NCBI RefSeq assembly: GCF_008017805.1
Contig: NZ_VRTT01000014.1
Location: 1 to 64,000 of the forward strand
Reading direction: 5' to 3'
Source of the DNA: Paenibacillus sp. N3.4
GTDB taxonomy: Bacteria > Bacillota > Bacilli > Paenibacillales > NBRC-103111
Length of the DNA: 64,000 bases
The notes under the pieces are model-generated. The model saw nothing but the letters and a program-made list of their open reading frames with translations. It ran no database searches and was not told the origin of the DNA. Below are positions 22,101 to 28,602 of this stretch, in pieces. Made by a program: the position numbers and the translations under genes. The number at the start of each line of letters is the position of its first letter. The stretch's first letter is position 1.

Positions 22101-25100
22101 CACATCTTTGTTGAAGCTTGCGAGAGGTGCGCCATCTACGAAGATTCCCGTCAACGTGGCGAATTGGGAAGCAAAATCGCCGGACTGGTCCGTATAGGCA
22201 GGAATAGCGCTTCTATTCGTATTATCAACTGCCTGTTGCCCCATCCTGTCCTTCAGCTGTTGCATATACAAGCTTCCAGGTGTCATTTTACTTCCGTTGC
22301 TATACTCATAGGCGCGGAAATTCGGAACATTACCTGGATCCACCGCATCCATAACAAACGGTAATCTGACGCCCGACTGGCCAAACAGGTAATTGGCAGC
22401 AAGCTGATTCTGGCTGATCATATAGAAACCGGTATTGTTATAAAGCGTATAGTTCGCCCCCGACCAGCCGTGCGCCGTTCCGTTGTTCCATCTGTCTTGC
22501 AGGTAAATTCGACCGTTGACATTGTCGTACAACCCGCCAGTCGACCACCTTAAGTGAGGCTCGTTCGCATCAAATTGATAATCGGTCCTGTCGTTATAAA
22601 ATACATTCGGCCCAACGACATTACCCATCACAATAAATCCATGACGCGTATATCGCGAATAGTTACGTTGATTGAGCACTAAGGTGCCGCCTGCGTTTGA
22701 AAAATTGTACCTGCGTTCCCCACCCGTGCCGCTGACAGGCTCGAGGCAGTTGACATCCTGAATCGTAACCTTGCTGACACCGCTCGCAATAGCCACGGCA
22801 CTGTCGATGTGGTACGTGGTTATGGTTCTTGCCCATGCATTTTGCGCATTGCCGAAACGAACCGCCAGCTCGGCATGAAGCTCATCGTTATAGGATAAAT
22901 AGTCTACACCAAATGCGGTATTGATGGCTGTCGTCGATGCATCGAACCTTGAGATCATCTGCATATTCTCAATACCGACATTGTTAATTCTGCCTGTCGG
23001 GTTATACTTTGTAACAGTTGAAACGCCATACTTCATGTCCAGCACATCCGCCAACGGCTCCAGAAGTGTAATCTCATTCGTAGCGGGATTAATGGACTTG
23101 ATCGTGCGTTCTTCATCCGTGGTTGCATACGAACTGTCTACAACTCCGTTGACCGCCCATTGATTGGCCGACGGTATGCCTGGCGCATCTGTAATGACGT
23201 CCATTCTAAGATCCTGCGCCCATGCTGCGTTAACAGCTTTGCGAACATTAACCGTGTCTCCAACGCTAAGCCCGCTGATACTCTCAAGTCTTATCGTATG
23301 TCCGCCTGCTGGTACATACTGATCGACAACTTTGATTGCGCTGCCGCTAGTGGACGTTCCTGCGCCGACAAAGTTGAATATGGCTGTATTTTTGTCGTAC
23401 GAGCTGGCAATCCATGTGGCAACAACCTTCGTGACGTTAGGCTGCGGTGCCTCAGAGTGGGTGTAATCCTTCCAGTTGGTAGGGCTAAGAGGCGTATTAT
23501 GAGTCTCGATGCCTTCATGATCATCACCTTCGCCCTTAATGACAATACCGCTGCTGGAAATCTTAATCGAGCTGCTCACTCTGTAAGTGCCTGCCTTTAA
23601 CAATATCGCGCCTCTAAATCCCGTATTATCGGGGTCGATGCGTCCAAGCATGTTGATTGCATTTTGAATGCGATCAGTATCATCAGAGCTGCTGTCTGCC
23701 GAAGGCTCAAGAATTATTTTTACAGGTACATTCGGAATATCAACGCCGCCGCCCTTATACCCGGCATTGGAGTAATCCATCACGGTATTGCCCCGATAAT
23801 CCGGCACATAGATCAGCTTGCCGCCACTCAATGATAATGCAGGATACGGCTTGGTATAGCTGTAATTTGTAATGTCATCATCTACAGCCGTGAAATAGAT
23901 CTTATCAAATACCGTTTTGCTTCCCGCAATTGTAAATTCAAAGACATAAGTACCGAGCGCGGAAGCTGTTACATTAGGCGTGATTACCTTTGTTGCGCCG
24001 CTTGCCATATTCTGGCTTGCGAGCGTATAAACGATTGCTCCATTGGGATCCTTCAGCACGCCGGAAACCGCAATGTTTTCTGTGGCTGTAATATCGATCT
24101 TAGGAACCGTTGTATCTTTCCTTACAATAGCCGGCCGCCCGACTGTAAGGCTCAATCCTGCATAATCGGGTATGATTCTTGCCAAATCCCCTGTAGGGTA
24201 GACTGGCTGTGTAGGCACAGTATTGCTGATTTCCTTTTGGAAAACAAAGAAATTATAAATTTCAATCCAGTTGCTTGCCAACTCGCCCGTCACCATCACA
24301 TAGCGAGCATTAATTGGAGATGTAAGATTGCTCATAAATACCTTGTTTCCGTTTGCATCCGGCAGTTGCGTCACATCTTGCGCATAGGCAAGGCTCCAGC
24401 CCGATGGTTTGCTGTAACCGGACGCAATACCGTTCGAGCCAGCAACGGTCGCGTTTGACAGCGAAGACCATTTAGCAGGGTCGTTGGTATATTCAACGCG
24501 ATATGTCGAATCTTTGAGCCTCGTCGTTAAATCGCCCACATTCGTGCCCCATGCCACGCTAAACTGGTCGATTTTCTTCACCTGGCCTAAGTCCAGGGCA
24601 AGCCAGAACGTATTTTTGCCTGCATTAATATTGGCTGTTGTGCTTTGAGAGCCGTCAACTTGATATCCGCTGCCTGCGTTGCCTGTGGAAGCGCCATTAA
24701 AGGCGTTCATAGGATCATTACCGCTTCGGAAGGAGCTGACTTTCACGTTGCTTGCATTCGGATTCAACGCCAAGTTTTCCAACGTATAATGGATCACTTG
24801 AACGGTGTATTCTTTTTTTGTACTCCCCACAATCACTACAAACTTATCGCCTGCAACAAGCTCTGCTACTTCCTTTTTGGGAATGCCGTTTGCATCCATT
24901 ACCCTTAGGACAGTGCCAGTGCCGTAAGAGGCTTGCGCATCAAGCTGCTCAAGGCTTGTTTTTTCGATCACCTGTATAGAAGGCGTACTCTCGTCGACAC
25001 TCACAATGTTCGGATGGCTGGAACTGAGCGATAAGGTTAGATCATCCCCTGACGGGATGGCGCTTATGCGGGTTGAAATCGTGTTCCAAGGGGCAGTAGC

Positions 25101-25847
25101 CAGGTATGTTGAGAGATTGGCAGAAGGGACAAAGAATATCGCGCTTGGGGCTAAGTTACTTAATAACTGAGTTATTGTGCCGGATGTCAAGCTAGGGGGA
25201 GTTGCGCCAAGCGTAATCGAAGTAAGACCTGAGCAGCCTGTGAAGGTGTTTGTACTTGCTACTGTCACCACCTTAGGGATGACGAGAGTCGTCATACTGC
25301 TCATATTTTGGAATGCATTGGCACTAATCGTCGTTGCATTTTGAAACGTAGCGGATTTTAGCTGGGAATTTGTAGTGGTGAAAAAGTTTTTCACAACAAT
25401 GTTATCCCCAGGTGCGGATGATGAGCTTTGTACGGTAGAGGTACCAATCAATTGGAAATCTATAAGGCCTGTTAGTTGCGTAATTATTCCAGTTGTATCA
25501 TTACCACCGTCACTTAATTTACCAACGCCGACTACGCCGGCTTTTACAATTAATACTTTAATATCCGCATAAGCTTTGCCTAAAGGGTTAATAGCGGTAT
25601 CAATTTGAGTCTTTAACCCACCAGCGGGAAATGAACCATTCAGCGTCAACGTCCCTGTCGCAGCTTCAAACGTATCGGGGCTGCCGGCTGCCTGAACCTT
25701 GGTGCCCATAGTCATTTGAAACGAGTTCAACGCTATTAGGATTACTATTATCATGCTCAGAAGTCTATGTGCTTTTTTATACATGTGCTCGTGCTCACTC
25801 CTCATGTACTTATTTGGGATTGATTTCTGTCGTCGCACCTCTTTCAA
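16125..25847 (-). CDS. Giant SLH-anchored surface protein with beta-helix, discoidin, Ig and cadherin-like domains
   Basis: A secreted protein of about 3,240 residues. In order: signal peptide (hydrophobic core MIIVILIALN); leucine-rich-like block (about 155-235); F5/8 discoidin (about 355-530, ALNPNASNVKVSSF, FWLALDLGQVKKID); right-handed beta-helix of the pectate-lyase superfamily (about 715-1155, ILLKAGTYRVSSSIKI, GIVIKGEG); second discoidin (about 1310-1470); Ig-like (YSYQWQVSKDNGVTW); four tandem repeats of about 100 residues (KLTGLL...TTYQYVI); Big_2 (VNWNSSDESVATVDENGVVT); three cadherin-like beta-sandwich repeats; and three SLH domains (about 3062-3235). It is held in the wall by SLH binding to pyruvylated polymer and probably binds and cuts a polysaccharide; the catalytic residues cannot be assigned. 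The start is uncertain: TTG 25847, ATG 25784, or ATG 25885 with a one-base frameshift. Confidence 0.9.
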   Translation of the reverse strand: MKEVRRQKSIPNKYMRSEHEHMYKKAHRLLSMIIVILIALNSFQMTMGTKVQAAGSPDTFEAATGTLTLNGSFPAGGLKTQIDTAINPLGKAYADIKVLIVKAGVVGVGKLSDGGNDTTGIITQLTGLIDFQLIGTSTVQSSSSAPGDNIVVKNFFTTTNSQLKSATFQNATTISANAFQNMSSMTTLVIPKVVTVASTNTFTGCSGLTSITLGATPPSLTSGTITQLLSNLAPSAIFFVPSANLSTYLATAPWNTISTRISAIPSGDDLTLSLSSSHPNIVSVDESTPSIQVIEKTSLEQLDAQASYGTGTVLRVMDANGIPKKEVAELVAGDKFVVIVGSTKKEYTVQVIHYTLENLALNPNASNVKVSSFRSGNDPMNAFNGASTGNAGSGYQVDGSQSTTANINAGKNTFWLALDLGQVKKIDQFSVAWGTNVGDLTTRLKDSTYRVEYTNDPAKWSSLSNATVAGSNGIASGYSKPSGWSLAYAQDVTQLPDANGNKVFMSNLTSPINARYVMVTGELASNWIEIYNFFVFQKEISNTVPTQPVYPTGDLARIIPDYAGLSLTVGRPAIVRKDTTVPKIDITATENIAVSGVLKDPNGAIVYTLASQNMASGATKVITPNVTASALGTYVFEFTIAGSKTVFDKIYFTAVDDDITNYSYTKPYPALSLSGGKLIYVPDYRGNTVMDYSNAGYKGGGVDIPNVPVKIILEPSADSSSDDTDRIQNAINMLGRIDPDNTGFRGAILLKAGTYRVSSSIKISSSGIVIKGEGDDHEGIETHNTPLSPTNWKDYTHSEAPQPNVTKVVATWIASSYDKNTAIFNFVGAGTSTSGSAIKVVDQYVPAGGHTIRLESISGLSVGDTVNVRKAVNAAWAQDLRMDVITDAPGIPSANQWAVNGVVDSSYATTDEERTIKSINPATNEITLLEPLADVLDMKYGVSTVTKYNPTGRINNVGIENMQMISRFDASTTAINTAFGVDYLSYNDELHAELAVRFGNAQNAWARTITTYHIDSAVAIASGVSKVTIQDVNCLEPVSGTGGERRYNFSNAGGTLVLNQRNYSRYTRHGFIVMGNVVGPNVFYNDRTDYQFDANEPHLRWSTGGLYDNVNGRIYLQDRWNNGTAHGWSGANYTLYNNTGFYMISQNQLAANYLFGQSGVRLPFVMDAVDPGNVPNFRAYEYSNGSKMTPGSLYMQQLKDRMGQQAVDNTNRSAIPAYTDQSGDFASQFATLTGIFVDGAPLASFNKDVLVYTVPVALDYTVLPVITYTAEPGTTVTTSASGSNAVLLTVSKPGKKDSIYTVNYGIINKSVYITSSTGGSSVNNLLDGSTTTSWSSSGTPWVQFYLGDKPVFIDSVSLGYSRDTQVRRSYYFDLLISNDGYNWTKVTASNWQQDNLGNGHIMGKEVMPGSDGDSASDYETFIFPPNISARLVRVAMYGARAGSGTGTTNTNKYWAINVGAAVSGGPLTVAKQPQNAAKREGFTATYTVTMSGGTRPYSYQWQVSKDNGVTWSNVTSGTGINTVAYTTGPITADMDGYKYRSKVTDSDSGSPQITYSNTATLTVKQDTGITVTPIDTSVSVFDNVIYSRTATLRNTSFVYGLLGYVDIKPVGSTVFVIPSNVAPKTESVAAFEDALATYWPPDDDNLRDSKKSYIRKSGEQIRDGDHLLIINPTRTGVERYIVNYAKMDEASVVSADKSVLTFDKIKGQNTAPDSIVGNLILPTTSIYGSTISWKVDSNTNLTATGVVKRPLHVAGDAKVTLTATLTSGTVTDTVVFNLTILKKEADELASSNATVNAKGSSEAGYLWGLTVDNASKTITGLAASMSVDAFKNGLIMDPAARLKVVTSAIGSTVTAVTFADAVETTKNVANGNLLIVLAEDGITLNKFTITLKPTAATPTAIAVPGKKYNTTKLTGLLAETTYQYVIRTAIGAPSASTWNTASVQFTTGAKETEKDNLFVAQGSYLYIRAAETATISASSSMYILIDVSQINKTVDASAPTVTLQPGSNHLTTKLTGLLSGTAYEYIVNTSAQELDNWDAALLFTTGASEMTRDNVPVTTGQYLHIRFSATDSKDASSEKNIYVTADLVKVKPANTIPQSSAVPGTLGGTTKLTGLLPNTTYKYIINTNSDNPATDAWDHKGQSIITGNGQTSYDNIVSSPELYMHVMAVENSSNANSLPQNYLIGVGGVKSLMQGVMPTAAAVPGTAGSTMKLTGLLPETAYEFVVTDALSSPKNTTWGEGIVIRTKTGVGETAIDNIDVPADLGNMHVRTGGTLTNSPSESQNFVILNGYVNNAAGTLSNNAYVTASTSGPGYIPGIIVSGKAPNFTILNVPEGATKEALKATLLKNSKAVWKVVANATVSATVKDAATFNSAREISTNVLNNNVLTVLAEDGKTVQRYTISTIPANAVRVTSITVSKATFSIVKNSTQQLTATVLPAGAYNKAVNWNSSDESVATVDENGVVTAVGMGTAMINAITVDGGFVATSTVTVTTSAPTTPTEDGTANKAGTVQNANFNIIVNAETGAAVTAKVGGANVLQSGLSVTAENNKATLPIDFTKLSVGTNDIVIVAKDGAGNVSGVLTVTVTKETIKPSSNADLSGISLSSGALNETFAAAATSYTQSVANNLVSLTVTPTTADARASVKVNGTTVTSGQPSPAIPLSVGANAITIVVTAEDNSTKTYTILVTRPSNNAQLSSLAVDRGTLSPAFSPSNPNYMVDLPNSDSSIKLFLIKADSNVTITVTGAVYNTVTGNVYSYSASNLIVGSNLIEIKVTAQDGTTVNPYFVTVNRAPEISGNADLSSMTLSSGDLSPTFGSETTVYTSSVVNGVTSLTVTGNAFNSKATMTVNGNPVVSGQASSAINLNVGNNIITIVVTAQNSTAKTYIVTVNRANAETPSTPGSSSGTSTSNTVTSSDGNLTVPIGKTGEVSLGDLVKISIPADATDKELKLTVEKVLDTQRLLTDKDVLASLIYEILKNFSENFSKPVSLDFVFDPASLKNNQKPAVFYFDEAKKVWVEVGGSKVNGDHITVEVNHFTKYAVFAKDLAAEKPIEPATDTKPTVNLSDITGHWAEVSIKKAVNSGIVNGYPDGTFKPNHTVTREEFAVMLMNTLKPQGEGAVLTFTDTAKIGNWAQKAVAQAFQAGIIKGYEDGSFRPEAEITRAEMAVMLANAWGLAVEADTVTGFADDKDVPAWSKGAVAAMKKQKIIEGKGANEFAPTAATTRAEAVTVLLNMLAQKSK

Positions 25848-25885
25848 CTTGTGTTTCCATAGTAAATAACATCCGTATTCCCCAT
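25844..25885 (-). CDS. 13-codon ORF with strong ribosome site just upstream of the SLH protein
   Basis: ATG 25885 follows GGAGGTGATTTA, the best ribosome site in this region, and encodes MGNTDVIYYGNTS before TGA. The stop overlaps a TTG in the frame of the giant protein (TTGA), so it could be a leader peptide that couples translation to TTG 25847. Alternatively, one missing T in GTTG (plus-strand AA at 25846-25847) would fuse it into the giant protein as its true N-terminus. The second reading agrees with the pattern of single-base losses seen elsewhere in this window. Confidence 0.45.
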   Translation of the reverse strand: MGNTDVIYYGNTS

Positions 25886-26040
25886 TAAATCACCTCCAAA
25901 AAAACTTGATTACGCTATGTTAAACATTTTGTGAAACCTTTTTAAATAAACGAATGCCTGAGGAAATTCTTACATTCACTTTTCTAATTTCAGTGATAGA
26001 GACCGAGAAAAACAAATTCATGGGGATTCGTTTCATCCAA

Positions 26041-26055
26041 GGTAAACGTTTACAT
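26041..26055. promoter_or_regulatory. LacI/CcpA-type operator palindrome, copy A
   Basis: GGTAAACGTTTACAT contains the perfect palindrome GTAAACGTTTAC and fits the cre consensus of CcpA closely. It lies 156 bp upstream of the 13-codon ORF before the SLH protein, and is the first of three such sites. Confidence 0.7.
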
Positions 26056-26200
26056 ATACAGTTAGCTTACACAAATCTTTAGAAGCTCTTACCATTCTTG
26101 GTATGCAAAAGACTGCTTACTGTTTGCTTACTTGCTCTTGTTAATATTTCAGGAGGATACCGAAAAAACAGTTCCTGTGGATATTTCAATACATTGTTTA

Positions 26201-26215
26201 GGTAAACGTTTACAT
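26201..26215. promoter_or_regulatory. LacI/CcpA-type operator palindrome, copy B
   Basis: GGTAAACGTTTACAT, identical to copy A and 160 bp away from it. Confidence 0.7.
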
Positions 26216-26352
26216 GTTTAATTAACAAACCATAATTGTTCAATCGCTCTTCCCATTCCTGGTATGGAAACTGCCTTTTTTAGATACTTTTGTCAAAGTG
26301 TCAGTTGGGGTGAACGAGAAAACAATGCTACGGATATTTAATAAATTGATTA

Positions 26353-26367
26353 AGTAAACGTTTACAT
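26353..26367. promoter_or_regulatory. LacI/CcpA-type operator palindrome, copy C
   Basis: AGTAAACGTTTACAT, same palindrome with one flanking base changed, 152 bp from copy B. It is the closest copy to the small divergent gene at 26631. Confidence 0.7.
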
Positions 26368-26630
26368 GAGACGACATAAAAAATATTCAAATATGAATGA
26401 CATGTTCATTACGGCTAATTTCAATAATGTAAAATATAAACTAAATATTACCACCTTTGTTTATAAAGTCAAGAATTTAAATTGCCTGAAAAACGATCAA
26501 AATGCAAATGCTAATATCTTCTTATTTGGATCCAACCAACATTAATCTAATCATCTCTGTATAACAGCGAGCTTACAAAGTCATAATATAGTTCGAAGTA
26601 TACAGCCATTAAAAAAGGAGCTATGTGGAA

Positions 26631-26813
26631 ATGACATCAAGCAGAGGACATCAAGGGGCTCATGGAATTGGACAAATTGAAGAACAATTGAACAATCAAG
26701 CTGAAGCAGCGGAGCAAATTCAAGGGAAAAATAAGGTTGATCAAGAAATTATCGCTGCAGCCAATGAGCAAAATTCAGAACTTGATGAAATTATCGAACG
26801 TGAGACAACATAG
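26631..26813 (+). CDS. Small hydrophilic protein, unknown function
   Basis: Sixty residues, no Cys, no membrane segment, rich in Gln, Glu, Ala and Asn; residues about 14-57 (IEEQLNNQAEAAEQIQ..., ELDEIIERET) look helical and could form a coiled coil. The start at 26631 is chosen because AAGGAG lies ten bases upstream; a GTG at 26625 is possible but too close to that site. It is divergent from the giant SLH gene and shares its 740-bp upstream region with three operators. I do not recognise the family. Confidence 0.6.
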   Translation: MTSSRGHQGAHGIGQIEEQLNNQAEAAEQIQGKNKVDQEIIAAANEQNSELDEIIERETT

Positions 26814-26909
26814 AATTAATAACTCAAACTTCGCAGAGCGAAATTGGTTTCAAAGCCTTGATATACATAGCTGAATCGGGATTATCATTAATCCCTTGCA
26901 ATATAGAAA

Positions 26910-26971
26910 ACACCGCTTCTGTTCGGTATAGTGATTGTGTCGAGCAATACACTGCCACACAGAAGCGGTGT
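26910..26971. repeat. 62-bp hairpin with perfect 13-bp arms
   Basis: ACACCGCTTCTGT at 26910-26922 and its exact complement ACAGAAGCGGTGT at 26959-26971 enclose a 36-base interior that can itself pair partly (GGTATAGTG / ACACTGCC). There is no T run on plus; on minus the 3' side has GAAAACACC reversed to GGTGTTTTC, giving a short T4. It may terminate transcripts from either flanking small ORF, or be a structured repeat element. Confidence 0.6.
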
Positions 26972-27020
26972 CCTTTATATGATAGGCAAAAGGAACCGTG
27001 CAATCAACTACCAAAAGAAA

Positions 27021-27104
27021 TTAAACCCGCATTTTACATTGCATAGCTTCAAGAAGATAGTAACCGCCTTCATTTATATCGTTGAAAACGATTTTACCCA
27101 GCAT
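27021..27104 (-). CDS. Candidate 27-residue small ORF
   Basis: ATG 27104 is preceded by AAAGGAGAGGAGG, an excellent ribosome site, and encodes MLGKIVFNDINEGGYYLLEA and seven more residues before TAA. No family is recognised. A perfect 14-bp palindrome lies 25 bp upstream and the 26910-26971 hairpin lies downstream, so it looks like a complete small transcription unit. Apart from this and the hairpin I see nothing in 26814-27263. Confidence 0.35.
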   Translation of the reverse strand: MLGKIVFNDINEGGYYLLEAMQCKMRV

Positions 27105-27128
27105 CCTCCTCTCCTTTTCAGAAAATCG

Positions 27129-27142
27129 CGAGTGCGCACTCG
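27129..27142. promoter_or_regulatory. 14-bp perfect palindrome CGAGTGCGCACTCG
   Basis: Self-complementary over all 14 bases and located just upstream of the 27-residue ORF, between it and its likely promoter. It is a candidate operator; the binding protein is unknown. It does not match the Bacillus LexA consensus well. Confidence 0.4.
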
Positions 27143-27263
27143 ATTCATTATGAAGCCGGAAAAGCCTCAAATATTGTCGTAATGAACAATGTCCCCCAGG
27201 TCCCATCCTGCGTAAATTCCCTGAACAAAAATAAGCTGCCCCGCAAATGGGACAGCCAACGGA

Positions 27264-28562
27264 TTAAGGTTTGACAGGAAGCGTTATTTCCAACTCCGGG
27301 TTATGTTTCGGCTCAGGGTTATCTTGGAAGGTTGAAACAAACGTTATACTGGATTGGGGATCGATGACAGGGAAGTCCTCAACATACGTATTGGTTTTCC
27401 GATCAACCAATTTTCTTAGCACACCGTATATCTTCTGGCCAGCCCCATCTTCAATAAATAAATCCAAATAGTACGGGTGTAGACCTTCAGTTTGGAAACG
27501 AACCTCGGTTTTATCGGTGCCATAGGAGATATCCGTAATTTTCACCAATCCCGACGCACTTCTTTTCAGCACAATCGGCTTCTCGGCTGTCGGCATATGC
27601 TCTACTGCCGCCTTGTGAATCACTGGTAATGTAAATACCGATTCTTCACGGGCAAATTCGATCTTGATCGATTCGGGAACTGTCTGGAAAGGGGTGAAAG
27701 AACCAATAAATTCATAGGAGTATCCGGTTTCTGTAGGTTCGAACTTGACCAAGTCTTCTCCTCCCGGCAGGTACTTCGTTCCTTCCTCATCTTCTATTCT
27801 CATGTGATCTTGATAAAAACCGCTATTCAGATGCTTCGGAAAGTTAAGCTCAAACCTGACTGCCGTCATGTTCGGGGTAATCGCAATCTCCTTGACCGTG
27901 TACGTCAACTCGCCTGACTTCTTGGTTATCATCGGTTTAAGTATCTTTGTTTCTTTATAAACGGATTTCTTGACAGGAATCGTCAGTTCCCACGGCACTG
28001 GCGTACTGTTGGGCGAAGTTTGATGCAGAGAACGGAAATCCTGGAACTTCATCTCGAACTCATCGGGAAATCGGCCCGCATTGGCCCAGGTTACGCTATG
28101 CATCGTGGTTTGTTCGTCAATCGGCTCGGACCAATGGCGACTAAGATTTCCGATTTCCTTGCCGCCGAGCGAAATCACCGGGTTGGTCGAAGACTTTTCT
28201 TGACCATGATGCTCCACATAACCGACGGACAATCGCGCATCATCAAACAATATTTCCTTCACTGTAATCGTAACGTCGTTTTTAGTAATGCTTTGATTGA
28301 CCAGGGATACCGTACCGTTTTTGACAGCTTGTTTCAGCTCGCAATCCATGGAATGAAGAAATGGAGACACCGTTCCGCTTTCGCCGACTGGTTCCCGTTC
28401 GAAGAAACACTGATACGGGGACACTGAGGCGGAAACTTCTGCCGCCACGGCCATGGGTGTAACGGATGAGGCTCCAAATAAGGTAAAGGCGATCAGTGCA
28501 GCGGCAGAAACTACGGCCAAACGTCGTACTTTATTGTTCATTGCATTAAATACAGGCATCAT
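27264..28562 (-). CDS. Secreted DUF4179/DUF5643-like protein of the BlaI-M56 operon
   Basis: 432 residues with an N-terminal hydrophobic segment (LAVVSAAALIAFTLFGASSV) that reads as signal peptide or anchor, followed by two beta-rich domains. The block VKNGTVSLVNQSITKNDVTITVKEILFDDARLSVGYV resembles the DUF4179 region found after the membrane helix of Bacillota anti-sigma-like proteins. The second half resembles DUF5643. No anti-sigma N-terminal domain is present, so it is probably an extracytoplasmic partner or target of the upstream metallopeptidase. AAAGGAT precedes the ATG; the gap from the upstream gene is 40 bp, so it is in one operon with it. Confidence 0.75.
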   Translation of the reverse strand: MMPVFNAMNNKVRRLAVVSAAALIAFTLFGASSVTPMAVAAEVSASVSPYQCFFEREPVGESGTVSPFLHSMDCELKQAVKNGTVSLVNQSITKNDVTITVKEILFDDARLSVGYVEHHGQEKSSTNPVISLGGKEIGNLSRHWSEPIDEQTTMHSVTWANAGRFPDEFEMKFQDFRSLHQTSPNSTPVPWELTIPVKKSVYKETKILKPMITKKSGELTYTVKEIAITPNMTAVRFELNFPKHLNSGFYQDHMRIEDEEGTKYLPGGEDLVKFEPTETGYSYEFIGSFTPFQTVPESIKIEFAREESVFTLPVIHKAAVEHMPTAEKPIVLKRSASGLVKITDISYGTDKTEVRFQTEGLHPYYLDLFIEDGAGQKIYGVLRKLVDRKTNTYVEDFPVIDPQSSITFVSTFQDNPEPKHNPELEITLPVKP

Positions 28563-28602
28563 TTACAACAATCCTTTCCCGATTGGTTTGCTTGATGGTA
28601 AC

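Larger units (their letters stand above)
26041..26400. repeat. Diverged tandem units of about 155 bp in the SLH promoter region
   Basis: Units begin at 26041, 26201 and 26353, each with the 12-bp operator. Between operators, units A and B share further blocks in the same order: CTCTTACCATTCTTGGTATG versus CTCTTCCCATTCCTGGTATG; then ACTGC; then GAAAAAACAGTTCC..GGATATTTCAATACATTGTTTA versus GAAAACAATGCTACGGATATTTAATAAATTGATTA. A related block (GAGAAAAACAAATTCATGGGGATTCG) precedes copy A. The whole 25886-26630 interval has no gene that I can recognise. Confidence 0.65.

Noticed and set aside
16129..25572. Many plus-strand open frames opposite the giant SLH gene
   Set aside because: They have no ribosome sites or recognisable families and mirror the codon use of the Thr/Val/Ser-rich minus-strand gene.
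26041..26367. Three regularly spaced palindromes as a small CRISPR array
   Set aside because: Spacing is about 155 bp, units are related to each other rather than unique spacers, and no cas genes are present.
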